In this document: piece by piece, positions 43,985-52,169 of the stretch | Position numbering within the stretch: position 1 is the first letter of the stretch | Layout: each line of letters opens with the position of its first letter | Assembly (NCBI GenBank): GCA_035253695.1 | Contig: DATFBS010000042.1 | Span: 1 to 64,000, forward strand | Length of the DNA stretch: 64,000 nt | Origin: JAICNG01 sp035253695 | Lineage (GTDB): Bacteria > Gemmatimonadota > Gemmatimonadetes > Gemmatimonadales > Gemmatimonadaceae | Direction: 5' to 3' | The notes under the pieces: model-generated | What the model was told of the DNA's origin: nothing | The model's database searches: none | The model's input: the letters and a program-made list of their open reading frames with translations, nothing else | Translations under genes and position numbers: made by a program

Positions 43985-44938
43985 ATGTTCGCCGACGTCA
44001 CTGCCGACGATGTGCAGCGAGCCGAGAAGCGCCTGCGTGATACAGTGCGTCGAACGGAGCTGCGACATGCCACGCGCCTTGCGAAGCGCACTGAGCGCGA
44101 CGTCTGGCTCAAGCTCGAGAACGAGCAGGTCACCGGATCGTTCAAGATCCGCGGAGCGTACAATGCGATCGCGTCGCTGTCGCCCGCCGACCGAGCGCGC
44201 GGCGTCGTCACCGCCAGCGCAGGGAATCACGGGCGCGGGGTCGCGCTCGCGGCACAGCAATTCGGAATTCGCGCGACGATCTTCATTCCGCGCACGGCAC
44301 CACGCGTCAAGATCGACGGCATGCGCGATTGCGGCGCGTCGATCGACGCGGAGTCCGCGCATTACGATGAAGCGCACGCACGCGCGATCGCGTTCGCGAA
44401 GGACCACGACGTGACGTATGTCGATCCCACCGCCGGCGCGCCCCTCGTCGCCGGCCATGGCACCGTCGCGCTCGAGATCGTGGAGCAGCTGCCCGCCGTC
44501 GCCTGCGTCATCGTTCCCGTGGGCGGCGGCGGTCTTGCTGGAGGAATGGGGGCATTCCTCCGCGCCGCGAGACCAGACGTGCGCATCATTGGCGCGCAGA
44601 GCGCGAACACGAGCGCCATGGCGCGCTCGCTCGAAGCGGGTCAGGTGGTCGACATCCCCGTGCTACCGACGCTCGCCGACGGTCTCGCCGGCGCTATCAA
44701 TGAGCATGGGCTCGATGTCGGCCGTCACGCTCTCGATGAGATCATCGTGGTCGAGGAAGCGGACGTCGCGGCCGCGATCGCCTTTCTCGCGCGAGAAGAG
44801 AATGTCGTCGCCGAAGGATCCGGGGCCGTCGGCGTCGCGGCATTGCTCGCCGGCGCGCCGACTGTCGTGGATCCCGTGGTGATCGTGGTCAGCGGTGGGA
44901 ACATCGATACCGAGGTGCTGTCGCGTATACTGGCATAA
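43985..44938 (+). CDS. Threonine/serine ammonia-lyase (PLP dehydratase)
   Basis: The 317-residue PLP enzyme has Lys54 in ENEQVTGSFKIRGAYN, the Schiff-base lysine, then VTASAGNHGRGVALAA and the phosphate-cradling VPVGGGGLAGG. It lacks the C-terminal ACT regulatory domain of long IlvA, so it is of the short, TdcB-like type that deaminates threonine and serine. In-frame sequence upstream to 43676 is not conserved; I start at the ATG at 43985. No ribosome site is clear. Confidence 0.92.
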   Translation: MFADVTADDVQRAEKRLRDTVRRTELRHATRLAKRTERDVWLKLENEQVTGSFKIRGAYNAIASLSPADRARGVVTASAGNHGRGVALAAQQFGIRATIFIPRTAPRVKIDGMRDCGASIDAESAHYDEAHARAIAFAKDHDVTYVDPTAGAPLVAGHGTVALEIVEQLPAVACVIVPVGGGGLAGGMGAFLRAARPDVRIIGAQSANTSAMARSLEAGQVVDIPVLPTLADGLAGAINEHGLDVGRHALDEIIVVEEADVAAAIAFLAREENVVAEGSGAVGVAALLAGAPTVVDPVVIVVSGGNIDTEVLSRILA

Positions 44939-44952
44939 CGGCACGGAAAGGC

Positions 44953-45046
44953 GGCAAAGACGTCAGATGTCAGAGTACAGAATTCAGAATTTCAGCGGAA
45001 CACTCCGAATTCTGAATTCTGTATTCTGACATCTGACGTCTTTGCC
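44953..45046. repeat. Word-iterated inverted repeat, CAGATGTCAGAATTC family
   Basis: Two 39-base arms (44953-44991 and 45008-45046) differ at one position and enclose a 16-base loop. The left arm reads GGCAAAGACGTCAGATGTCA and then CAGAATTCAGAATT. The outer GGCAAAGA and GTCAGATGTCA words recur in the element at 3671-3785. The right arm ends 14 bp before the RNase Z start codon. Confidence 0.92.
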
Positions 45047-45060
45047 GTTAGTTTGTCGCC

Positions 45061-46026
45061 ATGTCGCTCAGCCTCCGCTTTCTCGGTACCTCCGCCGCTC
45101 GGCCCACCGTCGAGCGGAACGTCAGCTCGCTCGCGCTCATCCGCGAGGGAGAGACGATGCTGTTCGATTGCGGGGAGGGGACTCAGCGGCAGATGATGCG
45201 CTACGGCATCTCGTTCGTGCTCGAGGACATCTTCTTCACCCACCTGCACGCCGATCACGTCATCGGCGTCATTGGGCTCATGCGGACGATGGCGCTCCAA
45301 GGCCGGATCGAGCCGCTGCGCCTCTGGGGGCCGCGGGGATCGGGGCGCCACCTGCGGCGCGCGTCGGAGTTCGGCGTCGAGCGCGTCGGCTTTCGCGTCG
45401 ACGTAACCGAGGTGCAGGCTGGTGAATCGATCAAACGGAACGGCTACGTCATCGAGCCGTTCGCGGCCGACCATGGGGGTGGCCCGTCGTTAGGCTTCGC
45501 GCTGGTCGAGGAGGAGCGGCGGGGCCGGTTCAACCCCGATCTCGCTCGCGAGCTCGGGGTGCCCGAGGGCCCCCTGTGGGGGAAGCTGCATCGGGGGGAG
45601 GCGGTGTCCCTCCCCGACGGCCGCGTCGTCGATCCGGTGGTGCTGGTCGGGCCGCGACGATCGGGACGGAAGGTGGTGATCTCGGGTGATACGCGTCCGG
45701 CGCAAACGGTGATCGACGCATCTCGCGGGGCCGACGTCCTGGTGCATGAAGCCACCTTCGCGGACGAGGAGGCCGACCGCGCCCGGGAAACTGGTCATTC
45801 GACGGCTCGAGAGGCAGCCACGGTCGCGGCGCGCGCCGGGGTTCGCCAGCTCGTCCTGACGCACTTCTCCGCCCGCTACTCGCGCGACGCTTCCGACCTC
45901 TTAAAGGAAGCCCGGGAGGAGTTCGACCCCACCATCCTGGCCCGGGATGGTCTGGAAGTCGAAGTCCCATATCAAGATGATGGTGTGGCAGGGGGGGTCG
46001 ACAAGGAGGGGGCGGAGAGGGGGTGA
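45061..46026 (+). CDS. rnz: Ribonuclease Z
   Basis: The 321-residue metallo-beta-lactamase-fold enzyme has the motif HLHADH at 61-66, the N-terminal LRFLGTSAARPTVERN typical of RNase Z, DCGEGTQRQM, and late VISGDTRP and LTHFSARY. It removes the 3' trailer of tRNA precursors lacking encoded CCA, which fits both tRNAs in this window. The inverted repeat just upstream leaves no room for a ribosome site other than within the hairpin. The TGA stop overlaps the first base of the nested hairpin downstream. Confidence 0.95.
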   Translation: MSLSLRFLGTSAARPTVERNVSSLALIREGETMLFDCGEGTQRQMMRYGISFVLEDIFFTHLHADHVIGVIGLMRTMALQGRIEPLRLWGPRGSGRHLRRASEFGVERVGFRVDVTEVQAGESIKRNGYVIEPFAADHGGGPSLGFALVEEERRGRFNPDLARELGVPEGPLWGKLHRGEAVSLPDGRVVDPVVLVGPRRSGRKVVISGDTRPAQTVIDASRGADVLVHEATFADEEADRARETGHSTAREAATVAARAGVRQLVLTHFSARYSRDASDLLKEAREEFDPTILARDGLEVEVPYQDDGVAGGVDKEGAERG

Positions 46027-46115
46027 CAAATGTTTCTGCCCCCACTAAGATTGGGGGCCGAAAACATTTGTGGTGAAAAAGCCGTGAATCCGGGACAGGT
46101 CCCGGTTCACGGCTT
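46026..46115. terminator. Two stacked hairpins after rnz
   Basis: First hairpin (46026-46071): nested perfect stems ACAAATGTTT / AAACATTTGT and GCCCCCA / TGGGGGC. Second hairpin (46079-46115): AAGCCGTGAA / TTCACGGCTT around CCGGGA / TCCCGG. Neither has a long T run, so they may act as 3' stabilisers or terminators of another kind. Confidence 0.75.
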
Positions 46116-46169
46116 CGTATTGCCCCGGCCCGGCCGTAGCACCCCCACTCTCTCCGAGGATGCTCAACG

Positions 46170-47714
46170 ATGCGCCGTTTTCTGCTCCTGCCCGTCAGTT
46201 TGCTGGCTGTTGCAGCCTGTAGCGACTCTCTCCCCGTTCAGACGTCGGATACACCTGCACTGAGCGTCAGCTCGGCGGCGACCTCCCGGTACGCCGTGTT
46301 GCTCCGGGGCAGCTCCGCGCAGTTCACCGCCAAGATCACCAGCCTCGGCGGTACACTCGACTTCCTCCACGATCGCGCCGGCGTGGCGATTGTCTCCGGC
46401 ATGACCGACGCCGCCGCCGCCGCGCTCGAGAGCAGCGGCAGGGCCGAGCTCGTGATCGAGGACTTCGAGCACCAAGCGGTCCCTCGCGCAGTAAATCGGC
46501 AGTTCGAGATGCTCTCGACCGAGCACTCGATCGACGCCGCCAGTCAGGCCAACCCGGCTACGGCTGCGTGGTTTCCGCGGCAGTGGCACATGCGCGCGAT
46601 CGGCGCCAACGTCGCCTGGGCCAAGGGCCGCACCGGCTCGCCGAATGTGGACGTCGCGATCCTGGATAGCGGCATCGATCCTACTTACATCGATCTGCTG
46701 ACTCTGGTCGACGTCTCACGCGCCGCGGCGTTCGTGGACACGAAGGGCAAGGACCCGCTCAACCCGACCGACGACCAGCTGATCGAGAAGTTCTTCCCCG
46801 GCGTTCCGCTGTGGCGCGATCTCAATGGTCATGGCACGCACGTCGCCTCGACGGTCAGCAGCCGTTCGATTGGCAACGCCGGCGTCACCTCGCGCGTCAC
46901 GCTCATCCCGGTCAAGGTTCTGGGCGCGAGCGGCTCGGGGTCGTTCACCGGCATCCTGCAGGGGATTCTGTACGCTGCCGACAAGGGCGCTGATGTCATC
47001 AACGCCAGCGTCGGCGCGATCTTCTATCGGCGGGGCGAGGGCGACTTCACGAGACTTCTCGATCGCGTGACCAAGTACGCGCGCGATGCTGGCGTCACCA
47101 CGGTGGTCGCGGCGGGCAATGAGGCCGCTCCGCTGCATCCGAGCACGAACGCGCTCTACAGCGCCTTCTGCTCGACGAAGAACGTGATCTGCGTTTCGGC
47201 GACGGGCCCCCACACCGCGCTCGGCGCCGACGGCAAGGCGAACGTCAACGGCCCGAACTTCCTGCCGAGCGTCGATCTGTTCGCGGTGTACTCGAATTAC
47301 GGCCAGCAGCACGTCGACGTCGCCGCCCCCGGTGGCAACTACGCTGTGAATGAGAAGGGAGAGCTCGTTTCGGCGGTCGCCGTTTGGGCTGCGTGCTCGA
47401 AGACGTCGCTCGACCTGATCGAGCCCACCGTGCCCGAAGGCTCGCCGCCGGAGACGAAGCCGGATCCGCCATACTACCAGAAGAGCGTGTGTGCGCAGCT
47501 CCCGCAGTTCACCTTCACGCTCGGCTCGCTCGGTACGAGCATGGCGTCGCCGCACGTGGCCGGGCTCGCTGCCTTGCTCGTCGAGACGTACGGTCGCGAT
47601 CCTAACGCGATCCGTGAGGTGATTCTCCAGACGGCCGACGACCTCGGCAAGTCGGGCACGGACGACGCGTACGGGCGCGGTCGCATCAACATTCCTCGCG
47701 CGCTCGGCTTGTAA
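46170..47714 (+). CDS. Subtilisin-like serine protease lipoprotein (S8), copy 1
   Basis: The 514-residue protein has lipobox AVAAC (Cys17), an inhibitor-I9-like propeptide (about 38-110, YAVLLRGSSAQFTAKI) and an S8 catalytic domain with Asp166 (VAILDSGID), His221 (NGHGTHVAS) and Ser457 (GTSMASPHVAG). It would be anchored on the outer side of a membrane and degrade proteins there. A large insert with Cys at 334, 341, 409 and 441 may hold disulfides. Copy 2 follows at 47860 with the same layout, so the pair arose by tandem duplication. A GAGG ribosome site lies before the ATG. Confidence 0.93.
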   Translation: MRRFLLLPVSLLAVAACSDSLPVQTSDTPALSVSSAATSRYAVLLRGSSAQFTAKITSLGGTLDFLHDRAGVAIVSGMTDAAAAALESSGRAELVIEDFEHQAVPRAVNRQFEMLSTEHSIDAASQANPATAAWFPRQWHMRAIGANVAWAKGRTGSPNVDVAILDSGIDPTYIDLLTLVDVSRAAAFVDTKGKDPLNPTDDQLIEKFFPGVPLWRDLNGHGTHVASTVSSRSIGNAGVTSRVTLIPVKVLGASGSGSFTGILQGILYAADKGADVINASVGAIFYRRGEGDFTRLLDRVTKYARDAGVTTVVAAGNEAAPLHPSTNALYSAFCSTKNVICVSATGPHTALGADGKANVNGPNFLPSVDLFAVYSNYGQQHVDVAAPGGNYAVNEKGELVSAVAVWAACSKTSLDLIEPTVPEGSPPETKPDPPYYQKSVCAQLPQFTFTLGSLGTSMASPHVAGLAALLVETYGRDPNAIREVILQTADDLGKSGTDDAYGRGRINIPRALGL

Positions 47715-47741
47715 GGCAGTCGCGGGTTCTGTCGGTCATTT

Positions 47742-47773
47742 CGTCGGGGTGCGCAGTGATGCGCACCCCGACG
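47742..47773. terminator. Hairpin between the two subtilase genes
   Basis: Perfect 13-bp stem CGTCGGGGTGCGC / GCGCACCCCGACG with a 6-base loop, 28 bp after the first subtilase stop. It is a likely terminator or processing site, although no T run follows. Confidence 0.75.
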
Positions 47774-47859
47774 TGCATCTGTGGCACTCGCGCCACTCTT
47801 GCGAGTAAACCCCTGACGCCGCAGTGTTGGCGCCTCTCTCCTGCCCCGAGGATGTGCCC

Positions 47860-49434
47860 ATGCGTCGTGTCCTCCCCGTTTTTGTTGTCGCTGCATTCGC
47901 GGGTTGCTCCGACTCGCTCGTCGAAGTGACTCGCGCACCCGCACCAAGCCTCGCCATCAGCTCGTCATCCGCACCGTCGAAGTACGTCATACTGTTCCGA
48001 GGCGGAGCCCCATCGGATTTCGAGAGCAGCATCGCCGCTCGCGGTGGCACCGTCGAGCTGATGCACCACGGCTCGGGCATCGCGATCGTCGACGGTCTTT
48101 CGGCAGCGGCCGCAACCGAGATTCAGGCGAACGTGAGCGTCGAAGCGATCCTCGCGGACTTCGAGTACCAGGGTGTGTCGCACCAGGTAGAACCGATGGT
48201 CGAGGCGGCCGACGCAGCGATGCTCGACGCGGGAATGCAGTCGCAGGCCAATCCGGCGACGGCGTTCTTCTTCCCCCGTCAGTGGCACCACCGCGCGATC
48301 GGAGCGCATACCGCGTGGGCAGCGGGACGTCTCGGATCGGCGAATGTCGACGTCGCGATTCTGGATAGCGGCATCGATCATCTCTATCCGGATCTCGTCG
48401 GCCTGGTCGATCAGGCGCGCGCGCGGTCGTTCGTGCCGGTCGGGCCGATACCGCCGCAGTTCCCCGACAGTGCACGACTGCTCACGGACAACCAGCTCCT
48501 CCAGATCTGGTACCCGGGATCCGGCCGCCCGATCTGGAGCGATCTCAACGGCCACGGCTCGCACGTCGCGTCGACGGTGAGCAGCCTCGCGATCGTGAGC
48601 GCCGGGGTGACGTCGAAGGTCAGGCTGATCCCGGTCAAGGTTCTCAACGCGCGTGGCTCTGGCTCCTTCAGCGGCATTCTGAATGGCATCCTCTACGCGA
48701 CGGATGCCGGCGCCGAAGTGATCAACATGAGCCTCGGCGCGCTCTACCCGCGCGACGGGAATCGGGGGTTCAACCGAGTGCTCGATGGGGTCACCAAGTA
48801 TGCGCGGAGCAATGGCGTCACGATCGTCGTCGCGGCCGGCAATGACGCTGTACGGTTGCATCCGAACAACGCCGGATTGTACGGCGCATTCTGCTCGACG
48901 AAGAATGTGATCTGCGTGTCCGCGACGGGTCCAAACGCGGGCCCCACGAATGGACCGTGGACGCCAAGTGTCGATTTCCCGGCGATCTACACGAACTACG
49001 GCATCCAGTTCATCGATGTCGCCGCGCCGGGTGGAAACTGGGCGGTGAACGCTCAGGGACAGATCGTGTCGGCCATCGGCGTGTGGGCGGCGTGCTCCAA
49101 GACCACGCTGCAGTACGTCGTGCCGACCGTGCCTGCTGGCTCGCCGCCGGGGACGCTGCCGGCGCCGCCGTTCTATCGCAAGCAGACCTGCTCGCTGAAT
49201 CCGAACTCGACCTTCGCGTCAGGATTCATTGGAACGAGCATGGCGTCACCGCACGTCGCTGGCCTGGCGGCGCTGCTCGTCGAGAACGTCGGCCGCAGTC
49301 CCGAGCTCATCAAGTCGATCCTGGTCGAGAATTCGGACGACATCGCGGACTTCGGCAAGCCTGGCAAGGACGACCTGTACGGGAACGGCCGGATCAATGT
49401 GGTGCGTGCCCTGACCGCCGCGGGCGGACTGTAA
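47860..49434 (+). CDS. Subtilisin-like serine protease lipoprotein (S8), copy 2
   Basis: The 524-residue paralogue of the protein at 46170-47714 has lipobox AFAGC, propeptide YVILFRGGAPSDFESS, catalytic Asp in VAILDSGIDH, His in NGHGSHVAS and Ser in GTSMASPHVAG. Long shared blocks (NPATA-FFPRQWH-RAIGA, SAFCSTKNVICVSATGP-like, YGQQ/YGIQ followed by DVAAPGGN-AVN) show the duplication. The codon starting GAGG-ATG context upstream is also shared. The start at 47860 is chosen for the signal peptide. Confidence 0.93.
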   Translation: MRRVLPVFVVAAFAGCSDSLVEVTRAPAPSLAISSSSAPSKYVILFRGGAPSDFESSIAARGGTVELMHHGSGIAIVDGLSAAAATEIQANVSVEAILADFEYQGVSHQVEPMVEAADAAMLDAGMQSQANPATAFFFPRQWHHRAIGAHTAWAAGRLGSANVDVAILDSGIDHLYPDLVGLVDQARARSFVPVGPIPPQFPDSARLLTDNQLLQIWYPGSGRPIWSDLNGHGSHVASTVSSLAIVSAGVTSKVRLIPVKVLNARGSGSFSGILNGILYATDAGAEVINMSLGALYPRDGNRGFNRVLDGVTKYARSNGVTIVVAAGNDAVRLHPNNAGLYGAFCSTKNVICVSATGPNAGPTNGPWTPSVDFPAIYTNYGIQFIDVAAPGGNWAVNAQGQIVSAIGVWAACSKTTLQYVVPTVPAGSPPGTLPAPPFYRKQTCSLNPNSTFASGFIGTSMASPHVAGLAALLVENVGRSPELIKSILVENSDDIADFGKPGKDDLYGNGRINVVRALTAAGGL

Positions 49435-49453
49435 CACCAAGGGAGTCGAGGTG

Positions 49454-49492
49454 CTCGAGGTGCTCGAGGGAAGACTGCTCGAGCACCTCGAG
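49454..49492. repeat. Word-iterated inverted repeat, CTCGAGGTG family, between convergent genes
   Basis: Perfect 15-bp arms CTCGAGGTGCTCGAG (49454-49468) and CTCGAGCACCTCGAG (49478-49492) with a 9-base loop, and a further GTCGAGGTG to the left. The minus-strand gene's TAG lies at 49494-49496, directly beside it. The same words build the element at 60343-60371. Confidence 0.87.
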
Positions 49493-49493
49493 T

Positions 49494-49787
49494 CTATCCC
49501 GCGTGTGTCACCGGGATGCCTAACGGGGTATCCGATGCCGCGATCCGCATCGAGCGGCGGAAGTGAAGCGCCAGATCGCTCTCGGTGAGGTCCCGGAGGA
49601 TCGTCTTCGCCTCGAGCCGCGCAGTCACATTGCGCGCCTCGGGGCCGTCGATGTTGCGCCAGGCGTACCGGTCCAGCCGTGAGGTACGCCCGTTCGGATG
49701 CCGAAACACGATCATGGCGTGGCTGGCGCTCGGGAGCATGACCTCTACGCCCCACCGCACGCCGTCGGGCGCCTGAAAGATGCGCAT
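49494..49787 (-). CDS. Small protein of unknown function
   Basis: The 97-residue protein reads MRIFQAPDGVRWGVEVMLPS, then MIVFRHPNGRTSRLDRYAW and ARLEAKTILRDLTESDLALHFRRS. It looks like a compact beta-alpha fold and I do not recognise a family. It starts 2 bp after the stop of the DUF2203 gene, in one operon with it. Its conserved-looking composition and tight coupling make it a credible gene. Confidence 0.65.
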   Translation of the reverse strand: MRIFQAPDGVRWGVEVMLPSASHAMIVFRHPNGRTSRLDRYAWRNIDGPEARNVTARLEAKTILRDLTESDLALHFRRSMRIAASDTPLGIPVTHAG

Positions 49788-49789
49788 CG

Positions 49790-50185
49790 TTATGCGGTCG
49801 CCGTCGGTGCGAGCGGCCGTCGTCCGGCAAACCCCGCGTCACGCTCGTGCCAGTGGGCAACGGACGGCTCCCCCAGCCGCCAACAGAGGTAGACAGGGTG
49901 GCCGTCGATCTCGCCGGGAAAGTCGACCAAGCCGATGTCGCGGCCCTTCATCTCGACGCCCAGCTCGTTGAGCTCGCGGGTGAAGCCGTCGATGGCGCGG
50001 GCCGCGGACTGAATGTCACGCTGCAGGCGGTCGATCCGCGCGGCGTCGGGGGCGGGCGCCGCGACTAGTACATCCTGGGACTTCACGAGCTCCTGCCAGC
50101 GCGCGTAGTGGTCCACGATGTCCTGGACGATGCGCCGGACGAGAGGCAGGGTGCGATTCGCCTGCTCGATGGTGAAGGTCTTCAT
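49790..50185 (-). CDS. DUF2203 family protein
   Basis: The 131-residue protein has the family pattern: FTIEQANRTLPLVRRIVQDIV at the N-terminus, a helical middle, and the C-terminal GLVDFPGEIDGHPVYLCWRLGEPSVAHWHERDAGFAGRRPL. Function is not known. The ATG at 50185 is preceded by non-conserved sequence. It leads a two-gene operon and is divergent from the HTH membrane protein. Confidence 0.9.
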   Translation of the reverse strand: MKTFTIEQANRTLPLVRRIVQDIVDHYARWQELVKSQDVLVAAPAPDAARIDRLQRDIQSAARAIDGFTRELNELGVEMKGRDIGLVDFPGEIDGHPVYLCWRLGEPSVAHWHERDAGFAGRRPLAPTATA

Positions 50186-50378
50186 GTGACGCACAGGGTG
50201 TGCACGGCGCGTGCCCTCGGTCAAGAGACACCTTTCGAACGCGTCAGGCATCAGACCTCAAAGGATCAACTTCCGCAGACATCAGGGATCAGAAGTCAGA
50301 TGTCAGTCTTCCGAAAGCATCAACGGCACCGCGCGGTCGGGGGTATGCGGCATCCAGTCGCCCGACGATATTCTCTGC

Positions 50379-51215
50379 ATGCCCCCCGTCGCCCAACGCA
50401 TGACCGCCGAGGATTTGGCGCGCGCCCGCGCGGTCCTTGGGCTCTCCCCGGGTGAGCTCGCCGCAGAAATCGGCTTGACGGAACCGGTCGTGCGGGCGTG
50501 GGAAGATGGATCCCTTCGGATTCCCCATCAGTACGCCATCCAGATCGTCTGGCGCGCGGCCGTCGCGGAGCGGCAGGCGGCGCTCGCATCGAGCGGCCTT
50601 CCGGAGTGCACCTGGGTGAGCCGGTGGATGGATGCCGCGCCGCCCCCAGGTGCCGGTGCGCAGCGCGACCATCTCGACGCGCTGCGTCGCCACGCCGCGG
50701 TATGTCCGCACTGCACGGCGCGGGCACGCTTCGTCGAACAGAACTTCCCGCCGATGCCGGACCTGCCGATTCCCCCAGCCTTGCGTGCGCTGCGCACCGT
50801 CGGCACCACCCTCAAGCGACTGCCCGTGTGGTTGCGCGCAACGGCCGTCGGCGCGGTCGCTGTCGGCTCGCTCACCGTTCTGCGAGTGGCGGGTCTTGCA
50901 GTCGCGGGCCAGGGACCATCGGCCCTTGATGCCATCGGACTCATTGGGAAATGGATCGCCATCGGGGCTTATCAGGGCGCGGCCGTGGGCATCACGTACT
51001 CCATCGTCCGCGATCCACTTCGAAAGATCGGCCGGCTCGGTGACTACATCGCCGGCATTCTCTGCGTCTGGGCATATCTGTTGGTCTCTGTCCTTCCGCT
51101 GCAGCGGCTACCCGAGCTCCCCGAGTTTGCGCGTCCGGATCAAGCCCCGGCGCTTGCGCTCGGCGGCGCCGTCGTTGGTGCGATCATCGGCCACCTGTGG
51201 TTCCGGCGTCGCTGA
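50379..51215 (+). CDS. XRE-type helix-turn-helix protein with membrane segments
   Basis: The 278-residue protein has an N-terminal HTH (MTAEDLARARAVLGLSPGELAAEIGLTEPVVRAWEDGS), a short region with CPHC that may bind zinc, and three C-terminal hydrophobic segments (about 150-175, 185-205, 220-240, and a terminal one with GGAVVGAIIGHLWF). A membrane-bound DNA-binding regulator is suggested, similar in plan to anti-sigma-like or signal-coupled regulators. The gene is followed 61 bp later by a small helical protein. The target is unknown. Confidence 0.72.
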   Translation: MPPVAQRMTAEDLARARAVLGLSPGELAAEIGLTEPVVRAWEDGSLRIPHQYAIQIVWRAAVAERQAALASSGLPECTWVSRWMDAAPPPGAGAQRDHLDALRRHAAVCPHCTARARFVEQNFPPMPDLPIPPALRALRTVGTTLKRLPVWLRATAVGAVAVGSLTVLRVAGLAVAGQGPSALDAIGLIGKWIAIGAYQGAAVGITYSIVRDPLRKIGRLGDYIAGILCVWAYLLVSVLPLQRLPELPEFARPDQAPALALGGAVVGAIIGHLWFRRR

Positions 51216-51276
51216 CCACGGCACGGAGCATGAAATCATTGTCGACATCGACTATAGCCCTCGAGCCGAGACGCCC

Positions 51277-51546
51277 ATGACGACGAGCCGTGAAACCAAC
51301 TGGATGAACCACCCCGTGATCCGCAAACTGGTGGAAGATGCGAACAAACTGACGCTGGCGGAGCGGATCACGCTGGTGAAGGGTTTGATCCCGGCAATCG
51401 CGAATCAGCTGAGTCCGCGCGAGTTCGAGGGGTTCGTCGCCGAGATTCAGCTCAAGGGCGAGCGGTTCCACGAGGCGCAGTCGCAAAAAGGGGAAGGCCG
51501 GGCAGCGAGGCAGGTGCCTGGAGAGAGGGATTTGGAAGGGCGCTAG
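51277..51546 (+). CDS. Small helical protein of unknown function
   Basis: The 89-residue protein (MTTSRETNWMNHPVIRKLVE, ANKLTLAERITLVKGLIPAIANQL, REFEGFVAEIQLKGERFHEA) is all-helical and charged. The first ~70 residues look well conserved in character. The tail from KGEGRAARQ to the stop is low-complexity, and the TAG stop is written by the first word of the GCGCTAAAG element. It lies downstream of the HTH membrane protein gene in the same direction. Confidence 0.65.
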   Translation: MTTSRETNWMNHPVIRKLVEDANKLTLAERITLVKGLIPAIANQLSPREFEGFVAEIQLKGERFHEAQSQKGEGRAARQVPGERDLEGR

Positions 51547-51678
51547 GGGCGCTAAAGCCGCTAAAGGCGCTAAGGGCGCTAAAGGCGCTAAGGGCGCTAT
51601 GAGCGCGGTGGGCTTTCAGCGCCCCTAGCGCCCTTAGCGCCCCTAGCGCCCTTAGCGCCTTTAGCGCTCCTAGCGCCC
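51537..51678. repeat. Word-iterated inverted repeat, GCGCTAAAG family, between convergent genes
   Basis: The left arm (about 51537-51598) iterates GGCGCTAAAGGCGCTAAGGG. The right arm (about 51618-51678) is the inverted complement with the same irregular order. It is the longest-armed element seen. It provides the stop of the gene on the left and a C-terminal repeat tail plus stop for the thioesterase on the right. Confidence 0.92.
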
Positions 51679-52169
51679 CGCCCCTCAGCCGTCCGCTCCT
51701 CCAGCCTTCGCCGTCTCCGCTCCTGCGCCGCCTGGTACCTCCGCTTTTCATCTTCAGTCTCGGGCACGATCTGCGGAATCTCGATCGGGCGGTGGTTGCG
51801 ATCGATCGCCACGAAGGTGAGATAGCACGAGTTCGTGTGGCGCCGCGCCCCGGTCGAGAGATCCTCCGCCTCCACGCGGACGCCAACCTCCATCGAGGTA
51901 CGACCGACGTAGTTCACTGAAGACCTCAGGATCACCAGGTCTCCCAGGTGAATCGGCTCACGAAAGTCCACGCGGTCCACTGAGACGGTGACGCAGTTCT
52001 GGCGGGCGTGACGAATTGCCGAGACGGCGGCGACGCGGTCGAGCAGCGAGAGAATGACTCCGCCGAACACATGGCCAAGGTTGTTGGCGTGCTGCGGCAT
52101 CATGATCTCGGAGCTTTCGTGATACGACTCGCGCACGAATCGCGACGACGGCTTGGGCTTGGGGCTCAC
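51597..52169 (-). CDS. Hotdog-fold acyl-CoA thioesterase (YciA-like) with repeat-encoded tail
   Basis: The 190-residue protein has the hotdog core HANNLGHVFGGVILSLLDRVAA, VDRVDFREPIHLGDLVILR and SMEVGVRVEAED, typical of YciA-like acyl-CoA thioesterases. The last ~27 residues (ARSAKGAKGARGAKGARGAE) are a Lys/Arg-rich tandem repeat written by the GCGCTAAAG hairpin arm, and the stop TAG is in the hairpin loop. The GTG start overlaps the TGA of the upstream lipoprotein gene by 4 bp. Confidence 0.9.
   Translation of the reverse strand: MSPKPKPSSRFVRESYHESSEIMMPQHANNLGHVFGGVILSLLDRVAAVSAIRHARQNCVTVSVDRVDFREPIHLGDLVILRSSVNYVGRTSMEVGVRVEAEDLSTGARRHTNSCYLTFVAIDRNHRPIEIPQIVPETEDEKRRYQAAQERRRRRLEERTAEGRGARSAKGAKGARGAKGARGAESPPRS

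Noticed and set aside
50245..50330. Another word-iterated element in the gap before the HTH membrane protein
   Set aside because: It has GTCAGATGTCAG and GACATC words, but no clear paired arms; too weak to list as an element.
51537..51678. CRISPR-like array
   Set aside because: Words are 8-10 bases without unique spacers, and the second half is the inverted complement; no cas genes are present.
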